Origin: Candidatus Sumerlaeia bacterium
GTDB taxonomy: Bacteria > Sumerlaeota > Sumerlaeia > JADFCW01
DNA: 64,000 nt
Reading direction: 5' to 3'
Assembly (NCBI GenBank): GCA_026415575.1
Contig: JAOAGV010000003.1
Span: 22,421-86,420 of the forward strand
Numbering within the stretch: the first letter of the stretch is position 1; each line of letters opens with the position of its first letter. A program made the position numbers and the translations under genes. This document shows positions 33,825-42,113 of this stretch, piece by piece. The notes under the pieces are model-generated. The model was not told the origin of the DNA. It saw only the letters and a list, made by a program, of their open reading frames with translations, and made no database searches.

Positions 33825-34490
33825 ATGCTTCGTGTGCCGCCGAACCGATTCTCAGGCCAACCGCGCGAAAGTCCGCCCCGTGCGGCGAAGCGGCTCCGTT
33901 CTCTGCCCACATTCGAGGCATGTTTGCACGAAATCGAAGCGGCCGAGGAGGGCTGCGGCTGGCTGTCAGCGTGCGAGGAGGCCGGGCGGTTTTTGTTGCT
34001 TAGCCGGGAACTGATCGCAGCCTTGAGCGGTCTGCTTCGCTCATTGACCCCCGGCCGGATTCTCGAAGTCTGCGCCGGCCGCGGCGAACTGGCGGAGGCG
34101 CTGGCCGCAACGGGAGTGCATATTGTAGCGACGGATAGCCACGTCAGCGGCAGCTCTGCGCGCAGGCAGAGAACGGTGGTCAGACTGTCGGCCTCAGAGG
34201 CTCTTCGGCGCTATCGGCCTGCGGTGGTTCTGGGAGCGTTCGTGCCGTTTGATTCCGGCGTGGATGCCGCGGTCATGGCGTGCGATTCAGTTCTGCATTA
34301 TGTGGTGCTTGGCGCGCGGGTCGGCGGACTGCTGGGTTCCGCGATGCTCTGGCAGAACCCCAACTGGGGTGCGGAACCGATGCCTGAAATCAGCCGCTGG
34401 ATGCTGACGCGGCATGACGTGTGGCTGGGCGGAGCGGAGCGAAAAATCCTGCAGCATGGCGAGGCGTGGGTGTTTCGACGCGCGCAGTGA
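33825..34490 (+). CDS. Methyltransferase-like protein, function unknown
   Basis: A 221-residue protein beginning eight bases after the lyase stop. A class I SAM-binding motif I-like stretch is seen, RILEVCAGRGELAEALAATG followed by HIVATD, where the usual D/E-x-G-x-G-x-G is V-C-A-G-R-G-E; this is acceptable for a Rossmann methyltransferase. A later segment (VVLGAFVPFDSGVDAAVM, then LLGSAMLWQNPNWGAEPMP) could be the substrate-side region. No family is recognised. The first 35 residues are basic and low complexity, so translation may begin further downstream. It shares the strand and close spacing of the lyase operon, but its link to the pathway is unknown. Confidence 0.55.
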   Translation: MLRVPPNRFSGQPRESPPRAAKRLRSLPTFEACLHEIEAAEEGCGWLSACEEAGRFLLLSRELIAALSGLLRSLTPGRILEVCAGRGELAEALAATGVHIVATDSHVSGSSARRQRTVVRLSASEALRRYRPAVVLGAFVPFDSGVDAAVMACDSVLHYVVLGARVGGLLGSAMLWQNPNWGAEPMPEISRWMLTRHDVWLGGAERKILQHGEAWVFRRAQ

Positions 34491-34505
34491 GGAAGCCAAA
34501 AGAAG

Positions 34506-34532
34506 TGGACGAAGTGAAATGGACGGGATGAA
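34506..34532. repeat. Imperfect 9-bp repeat (TGGACGAAG type)
   Basis: TGGACGAAG, TGAAA, TGGACGGGA, TGAAC in the 66-base gap before the LDH2-family gene. Looks like a decayed array of the type at 4120. Confidence 0.45.
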
Positions 34533-34556
34533 CCCTATCTGGAGAAAGGTTTTTCA

Positions 34557-35618
34557 ATGGCTCGGTATTCAGCAGACGAAGTGAAACAGTTGGCGGCCGA
34601 CATCGCCGTTGCGGCGGGCGTCGCGCGGAGCGATGCGGAAATTCTCGCCGGCGCATTGATTGACGCCGATCTGCACGGCGTCTCGACTCACGGGGTCTCG
34701 CGCCTGAACATCTACATCCGCCGCATCCAGAAGAAATTGATTGATCCGACCGCCGACCTTGTGGTGAACCGCCGACGTCCGGCCGTTCTTGAAGTGGACG
34801 CCAACAATGGTCTCGGCCAGGTGCAGGCCGTCAAAACCCTGCGGCTTCTCGAGCCTCTGGCGCGCGAATACGGCGTGGCCGCAGCCACGATTCGGCGTTC
34901 GCAGCACTTCGGCGCCCTCTCCTTCTACTGCAACTGGGCGGCCGCACGCGACATGATTCTCCTGGCCATGACCAGCTGCGAGCCGGCGCTGTCGCCCGAA
35001 GGCGCCTGCGAGGGGTTCTTTGGCACCAACCCCATTGCCGCTTCGTTTCCCACGGGCAAAGGCTTTCCGATCAAGGTTGATCTGGCCACCTCGATTGTGG
35101 CGCGGGGCAACATCATCGCGGCGCACAAGGCCGGCCGCCCCATTCCCGAAGGCTGGGCGCTGGATCCCGACGGCAACCCCACCACCGACGCAGCGGCCGC
35201 ACTGGCCGGCACCGTTCTGGCCATGGCTGGCCACAAAGGCGCGGCTTTGGCCCTGATGGTCGAGATGTTTTCGAGCGTGCTGTCGGGCGCAGCCATTGGC
35301 AACGAAATCGGTTCGATGTACAAGCACATGGACCGCGAACAGAACGTCGGCCATTTCTTCTGCTTGATGGACATCGCAGCGTTTATAGACCCCGCCGTCT
35401 TCCGCCAGCGGACCGACAGAATGATTGATCGCATCAAGGCGTGCCGCCGCAGGCCGGGCGTCGAGGAAATTCTGGTTCCGGGCGAGCGGTCGCATCGGAA
35501 AGCATTGGAAAACCGAACCAAAGGGATTCCTATTGGCGATGAGACGGTGGCTGAATTGAAACTGCTGTGTCAGGAATTCGGAATTCCATTTGCGGTGCAA
35601 ACTTTGGATGGGGTTTGA
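34557..35618 (+). CDS. LDH2/MDG2-family NAD(P)-dependent 2-hydroxyacid dehydrogenase
   Basis: A 353-residue oxidoreductase of the malate/L-lactate/ureidoglycolate/sulfolactate dehydrogenase family, unrelated to classical LDH. AAAGG lies before the ATG. Signatures: ADLHGVSTHGVSRL with the catalytic His (H40/H45 region), GFFGTNPIAASFPTG, VDLATSIVARGNI, IPEGWALDPDGNPTTDA, and MAGHKGAALALMVEMFSSVLSGA. Members oxidise or reduce 2-hydroxyacids such as malate, lactate, 3-sulfolactate (ComC/SlcC) or ureidoglycolate. Next to a SuyAB/UxaA-like pair, a role in supplying or consuming the lyase substrate is the natural inference. Confidence 0.9.
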   Translation: MARYSADEVKQLAADIAVAAGVARSDAEILAGALIDADLHGVSTHGVSRLNIYIRRIQKKLIDPTADLVVNRRRPAVLEVDANNGLGQVQAVKTLRLLEPLAREYGVAAATIRRSQHFGALSFYCNWAAARDMILLAMTSCEPALSPEGACEGFFGTNPIAASFPTGKGFPIKVDLATSIVARGNIIAAHKAGRPIPEGWALDPDGNPTTDAAAALAGTVLAMAGHKGAALALMVEMFSSVLSGAAIGNEIGSMYKHMDREQNVGHFFCLMDIAAFIDPAVFRQRTDRMIDRIKACRRRPGVEEILVPGERSHRKALENRTKGIPIGDETVAELKLLCQEFGIPFAVQTLDGV

Positions 35619-35670
35619 CAGCAAACGGAAGGTTGAACTGCGGACGGCAGACGGCAGTTTGAACTACGGG
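35616..35670. repeat. 7-bp tandem repeat (GGACGGC type)
   Basis: Between the dehydrogenase and the radical SAM gene, units such as GAACTGC, GGACGGC, AGACGGC, AGTTTGA, ACTACGG follow with a 7-base period; the array partly mirrors itself (GTTGAAC...GTTTGAAC), giving weak secondary structure. Confidence 0.6.
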
Positions 35671-35708
35671 CATGCGGTGTTCTGCTGCGGCTGGAAATCG
35701 AAGGATTT

Positions 35709-37016
35709 ATGACCAAAGTTGCGCTGCTTCTGGCGTTCGATCGCGCGTCGTATTTCCAACGGCATCATCCGCCGCTGGCACTGGGGTATTTGGCCGCTTA
35801 TGTGAAGGCGCATGTGCCGGATGTGGACATACGGTTTTTCCTGACGCCGGAAGAAGCCGTGCTGTTCGAGCCGGAGCTTGTCGGCATTTCGAGCGTAACG
35901 CAGAACATCCCGATCGCGGTCGAGATGGCGCAACGGTTGGCCGCCTGCGGCGCACCGCTTGTGCTCGGCGGCATCCACATCAGCCTTCTGCCCGAAACCT
36001 TGCCGCGGCCGTTTGCCCTTGGAGTTCTTGGCGAAGGCGAACAGACGTTGGCCGATCTGGTCCGATGGCGGAGGCGCGAAATCGCCGACCTTGCCTCGGT
36101 CGCCGGTCTTGTCATCCGCGACGGCGACCGGCTGATTCAAACCGCGCCGCGGGCGCCGCTGGCCTCGCTCGACACGCTTCCCTTTCCCGACGTGGTGCTG
36201 CTTGGACGTCACTGGGAGGCCGACTATCACAGCCGGATGCTGATGTATTCATCGCGCGGCTGTCCCTACCGGTGCCTGTTCTGCGCGGGGGCGCGATTCT
36301 GGCGGACGTATCGCTGCTTTTCGCCCGAATACGTGGTGCGCGAAATCGAATCGCGCTGTGCGGAGTTCGGGACGCGCTGGTTTGATTTCTGGGATGATCT
36401 TTTCATCGGCGACGAGACGCGGCTGCGCCGGTTTGCGGAGTTGTTCCTCGAACGCGGCCTGCGTGAGAAAGTGATCTTGGGCTTCAGTGTCCGCTCGAAT
36501 CTGGTCAGCGGGGAGCGGGCGAGGCTGTTTGCACGGCTGGGTGTCGAGAACGTCAATTTCGGGGCCGAGTCGGGCTGCGACCGCGTGCTGCGCGCCATGA
36601 ACAAGGCGGGCGTAACGGTCGCCGTCAATCAGCGCGCCATTGATCTGCTCCATGATCAGGGCATCTTTGTAAATTGCTCGTTCGTCTTTGGCTTTCCCGA
36701 CGAGACCGCCGCCGAGATGGAGCAGACGCTGAACTTTATCGAACGCAACCGCGACAAACTTGCCGACATCGGCTATTTCCCGCTTCTCCCGTTTCCGGGA
36801 ACACCCTACTGGGACATGGCGCGGGAACGCGGCATTGTCTCGCTCGACATGGACTGGCGCGCGTTTGAGATGAACTATAGCGAGATTGACTGGGAGCGGC
36901 TGCCGATGCTGGCGGAGAAGGTGGGCCGGAATGAGCTGAAATCCTTCCTCGACCGGGCCAATCAGTTGCGCAACGAGATTGTCGCAGCGCATTTCCAACG
37001 CAGGACGAAACGATAG
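35709..37016 (+). CDS. B12-binding-domain radical SAM protein
   Basis: A 435-residue protein, AAGGA seven bases before the ATG. The N-terminal cobalamin-type domain has PPLALGYLAAYVKAHVPDVD, ELVGISSVTQNIPIAVEMA, PLVLGGIHISLLPETLPRP and GVLGEGEQTLADL. The radical SAM cluster motif is CPYRCLFC in YSSRGCPYRCLFCAGA; FDFWDDLFIGD and FGAESGCDRVLRAMNKAG follow. It is a clear relative of the MiaB/hopanoid-type and BchE-type enzymes that use SAM radicals for methylation, ring closure or other lipid and cofactor chemistry. The target is not predictable. It differs from the radical SAM protein at 21311, so the two are not recent duplicates. Confidence 0.88.
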   Translation: MTKVALLLAFDRASYFQRHHPPLALGYLAAYVKAHVPDVDIRFFLTPEEAVLFEPELVGISSVTQNIPIAVEMAQRLAACGAPLVLGGIHISLLPETLPRPFALGVLGEGEQTLADLVRWRRREIADLASVAGLVIRDGDRLIQTAPRAPLASLDTLPFPDVVLLGRHWEADYHSRMLMYSSRGCPYRCLFCAGARFWRTYRCFSPEYVVREIESRCAEFGTRWFDFWDDLFIGDETRLRRFAELFLERGLREKVILGFSVRSNLVSGERARLFARLGVENVNFGAESGCDRVLRAMNKAGVTVAVNQRAIDLLHDQGIFVNCSFVFGFPDETAAEMEQTLNFIERNRDKLADIGYFPLLPFPGTPYWDMARERGIVSLDMDWRAFEMNYSEIDWERLPMLAEKVGRNELKSFLDRANQLRNEIVAAHFQRRTKR

Positions 37017-37165
37017 GTTTTGGGGTTTTCTTCCTGAAAGCCGGTATCATTGCCTTTTTGGTTTGAGCTTTTTCCCGTTGCAACGTGTTGAACCGGAGCG
37101 CAGAATTCGGTATCAGCCGCCGGCGGAACGGCTGAGGCGGTACTTTCCCGCATGAGACGATACCC

Positions 37166-39016
37166 ATGAATGTGTTATGGTTCCTGATTCCGGCGATTGT
37201 GCTGTTGGTGCTCGCATCCAGAACCTACGGAGTCCATCTGGAAAAAGTTTTCGGCGCAGACGACCGGCGCCCGACGCCGGCCGCGCGGCACGATGATAAC
37301 CGCGACCTTGTCCATACCCGCGTGGACGTGGTCTTTGCCCACCATTTTGCCGCCATCGCCGGCAGCGGCCCGATCATCGGGCCGGTATTTGCTTTGGCGT
37401 TCGGCTATCTGCCGGTATGGATGTGGCTCCTGATCGGCGGCGTGTTTTTGGGCGCGGTGCACGACTTCGGCTCGCTGTTTGTCAGCGTGCGCGAAGGTGC
37501 CAAATCCATTCCGACGATTGCGCGCAAGACGCTCGGCAAGGCCGGCTATGTGCTGATGATCCTGTTTTTCCTCTCGATGATTGTGCTCGTGACGTCGGTG
37601 TTTCTGAATCTTTCGGCGGCGGCGCTGACCAGCAAATACCCGCTCGACAAATTGCGCCTTCCACCCGATCAAACGCTGCTGCGCACGGTGAGCGAGACCG
37701 CGCCGGACGGCACCACGGTGGTGCGGGGTGTGATCGGCGGCATTGCCTCGACGGGCGTTTTTGTGATTACGCTGCTGGCCATTCCGCTCGGATACATCCA
37801 GCGCCACAAGATTCTCAAGATGCGCTGGGTGCATTTGCTGGGGACGGCCATCTGTGTGGTCTCGATTGTCGTGGGATTCTGGAAACCGGTCTCGCTTTCG
37901 CCCGATGTGTGGAAGATTGTGCTGACGGTGTACACGCTGGTGGCGGCGGGCGTGCCGCTGTGGCTGATCTTGCAGCCTCGCGACGTGATCAACGTGCAAA
38001 TCTTGTATGGGGGCATTTTGCTCTTGTTCGGTTCGCTGCTGGTGGGCGGCGCGACGCACCAGTTGATCCTGCCGGCGCCGGAATTGTCGAATGCGTTGGG
38101 GGCGGAAAAAATTGGGATGATCTGGCCGTTCCTGTTTATCACGGTGGCGTGCGGGGCGATCTCCGGGTTCCACTGCATGGTTTCGGGCGGGACAACCTCG
38201 CGGCAGTTGGCGCGCGAGAGCGACATCCGGCGGGTGGCCTACAACAGTATGTTGCTCGAAAGCCTGCTGGCAATCTGCGTTCTTCTGACGCTGGGTAGCT
38301 GTCTGGCGCGGGAGGAGTACTTGCGGATTGTCTGGCCGAGCGCCGAGCAGGTGCAGGCGGGCAACCGGGCGAATCCGGTGTTTGCATTTGCACTGGCCGC
38401 CGGAACGCTGTTCCAGCAGGCATTCGGCATTCCCTTGGCAATCGGCTGCGTTCTGGGCATTTTGACGGTCGAGGGATTCATCGTCACGACGCTGGACACG
38501 GCGGTGCGGCTGAACCGCTATTTGTTCGAGGAGTTGTGGGACGTGATTTTCGGTCATCGCGTGCCGCCCCTGCTCAAGCACTACTGGTTCAACGCCACGT
38601 TGTCGGCGGCGTTGATGCTGTGGTTTGCGACGGGAATTAAATTGGACCTCGGATGGCTGCTGTTCGGAACGGCCAATCAGCTGGTGTCGGCCTTGGCGCT
38701 GATTGTAATCACGGTGTGGCTGATGGCGCACGGGCGGCGGTTTATCTATACGCTGGTGCCGATGGTGCTGATGCTGGTAACGACGCTGACGGCGCTGATG
38801 ATGGAGATTTTCGGGACGCATCCGGTGGGACAGACCAAGAACGCGCTGTATCAGGGCAGCGCAATCTTTATGGCCGTTATGGCCTTCGGCGTGGTGGCCG
38901 TTGTGATTCGAACCATCGTATTCCGCCGCACGCCTGCGGTGCCGCCCGGCGACGAGGCGCCCACGCCGCTGGAAGCCGCCGGCGAGAAAGAAGAACTCGA
39001 AGTCGAAGGCATTTAA
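37166..39016 (+). CDS. cstA: CstA-type pyruvate/peptide transporter
   Basis: A 616-residue polytopic membrane protein of the CstA family (carbon starvation protein A and BtsT), known as proton-coupled pyruvate transporters and peptide-uptake proteins. The signature near the N-terminus, VVFAHHFAAIAGSGPIIGPV, is diagnostic, as are MWLLIGGVFLGAVHDFGSL and FHCMVSGGTTSRQL. The C-terminal half holds LDTAVRLNRYLFEEL and WLLFGTANQLVSALALI. In the pathway context a lyase that could release pyruvate lies 3.3 kb upstream, so uptake or export of pyruvate would fit, although CstA is commonly a stand-alone gene. Its C-terminal tail is acidic. Confidence 0.95.
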   Translation: MNVLWFLIPAIVLLVLASRTYGVHLEKVFGADDRRPTPAARHDDNRDLVHTRVDVVFAHHFAAIAGSGPIIGPVFALAFGYLPVWMWLLIGGVFLGAVHDFGSLFVSVREGAKSIPTIARKTLGKAGYVLMILFFLSMIVLVTSVFLNLSAAALTSKYPLDKLRLPPDQTLLRTVSETAPDGTTVVRGVIGGIASTGVFVITLLAIPLGYIQRHKILKMRWVHLLGTAICVVSIVVGFWKPVSLSPDVWKIVLTVYTLVAAGVPLWLILQPRDVINVQILYGGILLLFGSLLVGGATHQLILPAPELSNALGAEKIGMIWPFLFITVACGAISGFHCMVSGGTTSRQLARESDIRRVAYNSMLLESLLAICVLLTLGSCLAREEYLRIVWPSAEQVQAGNRANPVFAFALAAGTLFQQAFGIPLAIGCVLGILTVEGFIVTTLDTAVRLNRYLFEELWDVIFGHRVPPLLKHYWFNATLSAALMLWFATGIKLDLGWLLFGTANQLVSALALIVITVWLMAHGRRFIYTLVPMVLMLVTTLTALMMEIFGTHPVGQTKNALYQGSAIFMAVMAFGVVAVVIRTIVFRRTPAVPPGDEAPTPLEAAGEKEELEVEGI

Positions 39017-39026
39017 TTCGGCCACG

Positions 39027-39773
39027 ATGGCAACCGCCGACCACGCTGCCAAACCTGCCGCTGGCCCCATGAGCCGGCCGCCGAATACTGTTCGCGTGCC
39101 GCCGCGCGAGCGGAATCTGTTCGTCAATCTCTTTCGGGCGTTTCTGTGGATTTACCACACCGTGTTTCACGGGTGCCGCTGGCGCCATGCCGCGCGCGTG
39201 CCGATGAGCGGGCCGGTTATCCTCGCACCCAGCCACGCCAGCTGGTATGATCCGCCGATTGTGGCGGTGCCGTTGTGGAGGCGGGCGTATTATTTCACCA
39301 GCGCGAAGTATTTCAAGTTTCCGCTGGGGCCGATCATTCGCTATCTCAACGCGTTTCCGGTGGATTTGGCCAAACGCTTCGATCTGCGGGCCTACGAGCA
39401 GGCGCTCGCGGTGTTGAACGCCGGCGGGATGCTGGTGCTTTTTCCCGAAGGCACGCGCACGTATGACGGGCGGCTGGGGAAGATTCAGGGGGGCGTGGCG
39501 GCACTGGCTTTGGAGACCGGCGCCACCATTGTGCCGGTGTCCATTCTGGGGGCGTTCGAGGCGTGGCCGCGCACGCGCAAACTGCCGCGCTGGTGTCGGC
39601 CGATCTCGATCAAGTATCACGTGCCGATTCCTGTTGAGCGGACGACAGACCCGCAATTGAAACGCCGGAGGATTGCCGAGATTTCGCGGCAGCTGGAGCG
39701 TGTGCTGGCCCCGCCGCTGCGTGCATGGAATGATTTGCAGAGAAGGCGCAGGCGGCTTCGCGGGATGGGATGA
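39027..39773 (+). CDS. 1-acyl-glycerol-3-phosphate acyltransferase (PlsC-like)
   Basis: A 248-residue acyltransferase starting ten bases after cstA (an in-frame ATG at 39069 is an alternative start). The catalytic H-x4-D box is in PSHASWYDPP, the FPEGTR box in LVLFPEGTRTYDGRL, and the later VPVSILGA segment is also typical. It transfers an acyl chain to lysophosphatidic acid or a related acceptor at the inner membrane. Several PlsC-like paralogues usually exist per genome, so whether it serves bulk phospholipid or lipid A-like synthesis is open. Confidence 0.9.
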   Translation: MATADHAAKPAAGPMSRPPNTVRVPPRERNLFVNLFRAFLWIYHTVFHGCRWRHAARVPMSGPVILAPSHASWYDPPIVAVPLWRRAYYFTSAKYFKFPLGPIIRYLNAFPVDLAKRFDLRAYEQALAVLNAGGMLVLFPEGTRTYDGRLGKIQGGVAALALETGATIVPVSILGAFEAWPRTRKLPRWCRPISIKYHVPIPVERTTDPQLKRRRIAEISRQLERVLAPPLRAWNDLQRRRRRLRGMG

Positions 39774-39774
39774 G

Positions 39775-39810
39775 TCGCTCAAGTCGGACGGGTCGGACAA
39801 CTCGGACAAG
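39775..39810. repeat. 9-bp tandem repeat, 4 copies (TCGGACAAG type)
   Basis: Units TCGCTCAAG, TCGGACGGG, TCGGACAAC, TCGGACAAG without gaps in the 52-base spacer between the acyltransferase stop and the next gene. This is the clearest intergenic example of the unit that appears in reverse orientation inside the phosphodiesterase at 15644. Confidence 0.85.
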
Positions 39811-39825
39811 GTGATTTGTGCAATC

Positions 39826-40791
39826 ATGAAAAGCGATCCTCGGACCACAAAAATTCTCCGGCGAATGCGCGGGCGTGTCTTTCGCGCCAGCAAGCTTCTG
39901 GACCGGCCCGATACGCCGTGGCGAAGACGGCGTCTGCTCGATCTGCTGGATGCGGGCAGCGATCGCACGGTCGCCACGGAAGCCGGCGGTGTTCTGCATC
40001 TGACGCTTCGCGTGCCCTACGGGGCGGCAGAAGCCGCATGCGGCTTGCAGTTTCCGCGATGCGGCCGGCGGGACAAACAGGCCGATCCTGCGGTCAACCC
40101 CTTCGCCGGTTGGGGCGCAACCGTATGCCAACCGCGGGTGATGGCCAAAGCGGCACGCCGGCCTTCGCTGGGCCGAATTCGGCCGCATCGCATTGTGGTG
40201 CTGGATACGGAAACAACCGGACTGCTCGATGAACCGGAGACGGTGCCGTTTCTTGTGGGCTTGGGCTTTTTCGAGCCGGAGCACTTTGTTGTCGAGCAGT
40301 TTTTTATGGAAGATTTTGAGGCCGAGCCGGCGCTGATGAAGTCGCTTGCGCGCCGGATGCGCACGGTTGGCGCCATCCTGACCTACAACGGTGGCTCGTT
40401 TGATCTGCCCCTTCTGCGGCGGCGATTTACGCTGCAACGGCTGTCGGCGGCCGCGTGGGAGAAAACGCACTGGGATGTGCTTCTGACGGCGCGGCGACTG
40501 TGGAAAGGCGATATTGGTTCATGTTCGCTGACGAACGTCGAACGCGAGGTGTTGGGATTTCGACGCGAACGCGATATTCCCTCCGACCGCATCCCGCAAG
40601 TCTATCGCGACTATCTGGGCGGGCACCGCGCCGGCCGTCTTGCGGCCGTGTTCGATCACAACGCGCAGGATATTCTCTCAACCGCCGCCATCGCCGTAAC
40701 CCTTGGCGCCGTGGCGTGCGATCCTTGCGCCGCTTTGGCGGATGGACTGGCCAGCAAGGCGGCACTGGAACGGTTTGCGGAGCGGGAGTAA
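39826..40791 (+). CDS. RNase H-like/YprB-type 3'-5' exonuclease-like protein
   Basis: A 321-residue protein from the ATG at 39826. The N-terminal 110 residues are basic and poorly conserved-looking. From about residue 122 a DnaQ/RNase H-like fold is evident: IVVLDTETTGLLDEPETVPF (Exo I, Asp and Glu), AILTYNGGSFDLPLLRRRF (Exo II) and VFDHNAQDILSTAAIAV (Exo III). The same arrangement is found in YprB-family ribonuclease H-like proteins, often annotated with a role in RNA or DNA maintenance. Its gene follows a repeat array; the true start may be a GTG at 39811. Confidence 0.82.
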   Translation: MKSDPRTTKILRRMRGRVFRASKLLDRPDTPWRRRRLLDLLDAGSDRTVATEAGGVLHLTLRVPYGAAEAACGLQFPRCGRRDKQADPAVNPFAGWGATVCQPRVMAKAARRPSLGRIRPHRIVVLDTETTGLLDEPETVPFLVGLGFFEPEHFVVEQFFMEDFEAEPALMKSLARRMRTVGAILTYNGGSFDLPLLRRRFTLQRLSAAAWEKTHWDVLLTARRLWKGDIGSCSLTNVEREVLGFRRERDIPSDRIPQVYRDYLGGHRAGRLAAVFDHNAQDILSTAAIAVTLGAVACDPCAALADGLASKAALERFAERE

Positions 40792-40886
40792 TTCGCACAG
40801 GGAGAGTTTTCAGACTGGACGTTGAGCGCGGCAATGCCACACCATCCGTTGTGGTCGCGCAAGGGTTGTGCGACCGGGCGAATCGC

Positions 40887-42074
40887 ATGAATGAACCCGC
40901 ATCCAGTTGTTGCCCCGCCGAAACGGCACGCCGCCGCAGGCCTTACACGATTGTCCAGTTGACCTCGTCGGGCGATATGGGCGGCACCGAGCGCATGACG
41001 CTCGAACTGGCTGCGCGGCTGGATCACAACCTCTTCCATCCGATTGTGCTTTGTCTGGTCGGCGGCGACACGCTGGTCGAGGAGTGCCGCCGGCGCGGCG
41101 TCGAGGCGGAGCATCTGCATTGCCGCCATCCGCTGGACTGGCGCGCGTGGCGGCGCTATGCGGACATTCTGCGCACACGGGGCGTGTCGTTGGTGCATCT
41201 ATACGGCCTGCGGGCCAACATTCCGGGGCGCCATCTGGCCCGGCGTGCGAAAGTCGGCTGCGTGGTGGCGGGCATTCGCAGCACCGATCCGTGGCGCCGA
41301 TGGTATCATGTGTGGCTGGATCGCTGGACGGCGCGATATGTGGATGTGTTTGTGTCCAATTCAGAAGCGGGACGGCAGGCGGCGATTCGGCGCGAGCGCA
41401 TTCCGGGCGATCGTATCAAAGTGATTCCGAACGGTGTCGAGATGCCGCCGGCCGTGAGTTTTGATGCTGCCGCACTGCGCCGGAAGTTCGGTCTGTCCGA
41501 ACACGATGGCCCCGTGCTGGCAGTGGTGGCCAATCTGGGGCCGGAGAAACGCCACCGCGATTTGATTGATGCCGTTGCATCGTTGGCAGCCGATTTTCCG
41601 CACATGGCCGTTCTTTGCGCCGGGCGCGACGAGATGGGCGGCGCCAACCAGCAATACGCCGCCGCGCGCGGCGTGGAAGGGCAATTCCGCTGGCTGGGGC
41701 GTGTGGACAATGTGGCCGAGGTGTTTGCCGCCGCCGATTTCGCCGTGTTGCCGTCGCGCCACGAAGGCATGCCGGCCTCGGTTCTCGAAGCAATGGCGAT
41801 GGGCAAGGCGGTGATTGCCTCCGATGTGGGGGGAATTCCGGAGGTAATCCGGCATAAGGAGAACGGTCTGTTGGTTCCGCCGCTTCAACCGGCGGCGCTG
41901 GCAGATGCGATCCGGATACTTGCGTCGGACCGCGCACTTTGCGAACGCATCGGGCAGGCGGCGCGGCGCGCGGTTGAAGAGCATTTTTCGATGGCGGGCA
42001 TGGTCGAGCGCATTCAGGACTTGTATTTGGAGTATCTCGAAGGCGGCCGCGAGCCGAAGGCGCGAGGCGATTAA
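40887..42074 (+). CDS. Glycosyltransferase family 4
   Basis: A 395-residue GT-B enzyme. The glycine-rich acceptor loop is TSSGDMGGTERMTLELAA, and the donor-binding block is PSRHEGMPASVLEAMAMGKAVIASDVGGIPEVI with E-x7-E. The middle linker GVEMPPAVSFD follows VIPNG, a typical GT4 hinge. It probably adds a sugar to a surface polysaccharide. It is followed by asparagine synthase (39 bases away), a combination seen in exopolysaccharide loci. A longer frame upstream overlaps the exonuclease gene and is rejected. Confidence 0.9.
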   Translation: MNEPASSCCPAETARRRRPYTIVQLTSSGDMGGTERMTLELAARLDHNLFHPIVLCLVGGDTLVEECRRRGVEAEHLHCRHPLDWRAWRRYADILRTRGVSLVHLYGLRANIPGRHLARRAKVGCVVAGIRSTDPWRRWYHVWLDRWTARYVDVFVSNSEAGRQAAIRRERIPGDRIKVIPNGVEMPPAVSFDAAALRRKFGLSEHDGPVLAVVANLGPEKRHRDLIDAVASLAADFPHMAVLCAGRDEMGGANQQYAAARGVEGQFRWLGRVDNVAEVFAAADFAVLPSRHEGMPASVLEAMAMGKAVIASDVGGIPEVIRHKENGLLVPPLQPAALADAIRILASDRALCERIGQAARRAVEEHFSMAGMVERIQDLYLEYLEGGREPKARGD

Positions 42075-42113
42075 ACGGCCAGCATATTCGGTTCTTGCAA
42101 GAGGCAGTGAACG

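Noticed and set aside
37175..39127. Antisense open frame of 650 codons opposite cstA
   Set aside because: Same reason: codon bias shadow of a well-supported membrane-protein gene; translation is His/Arg/Gln rich.
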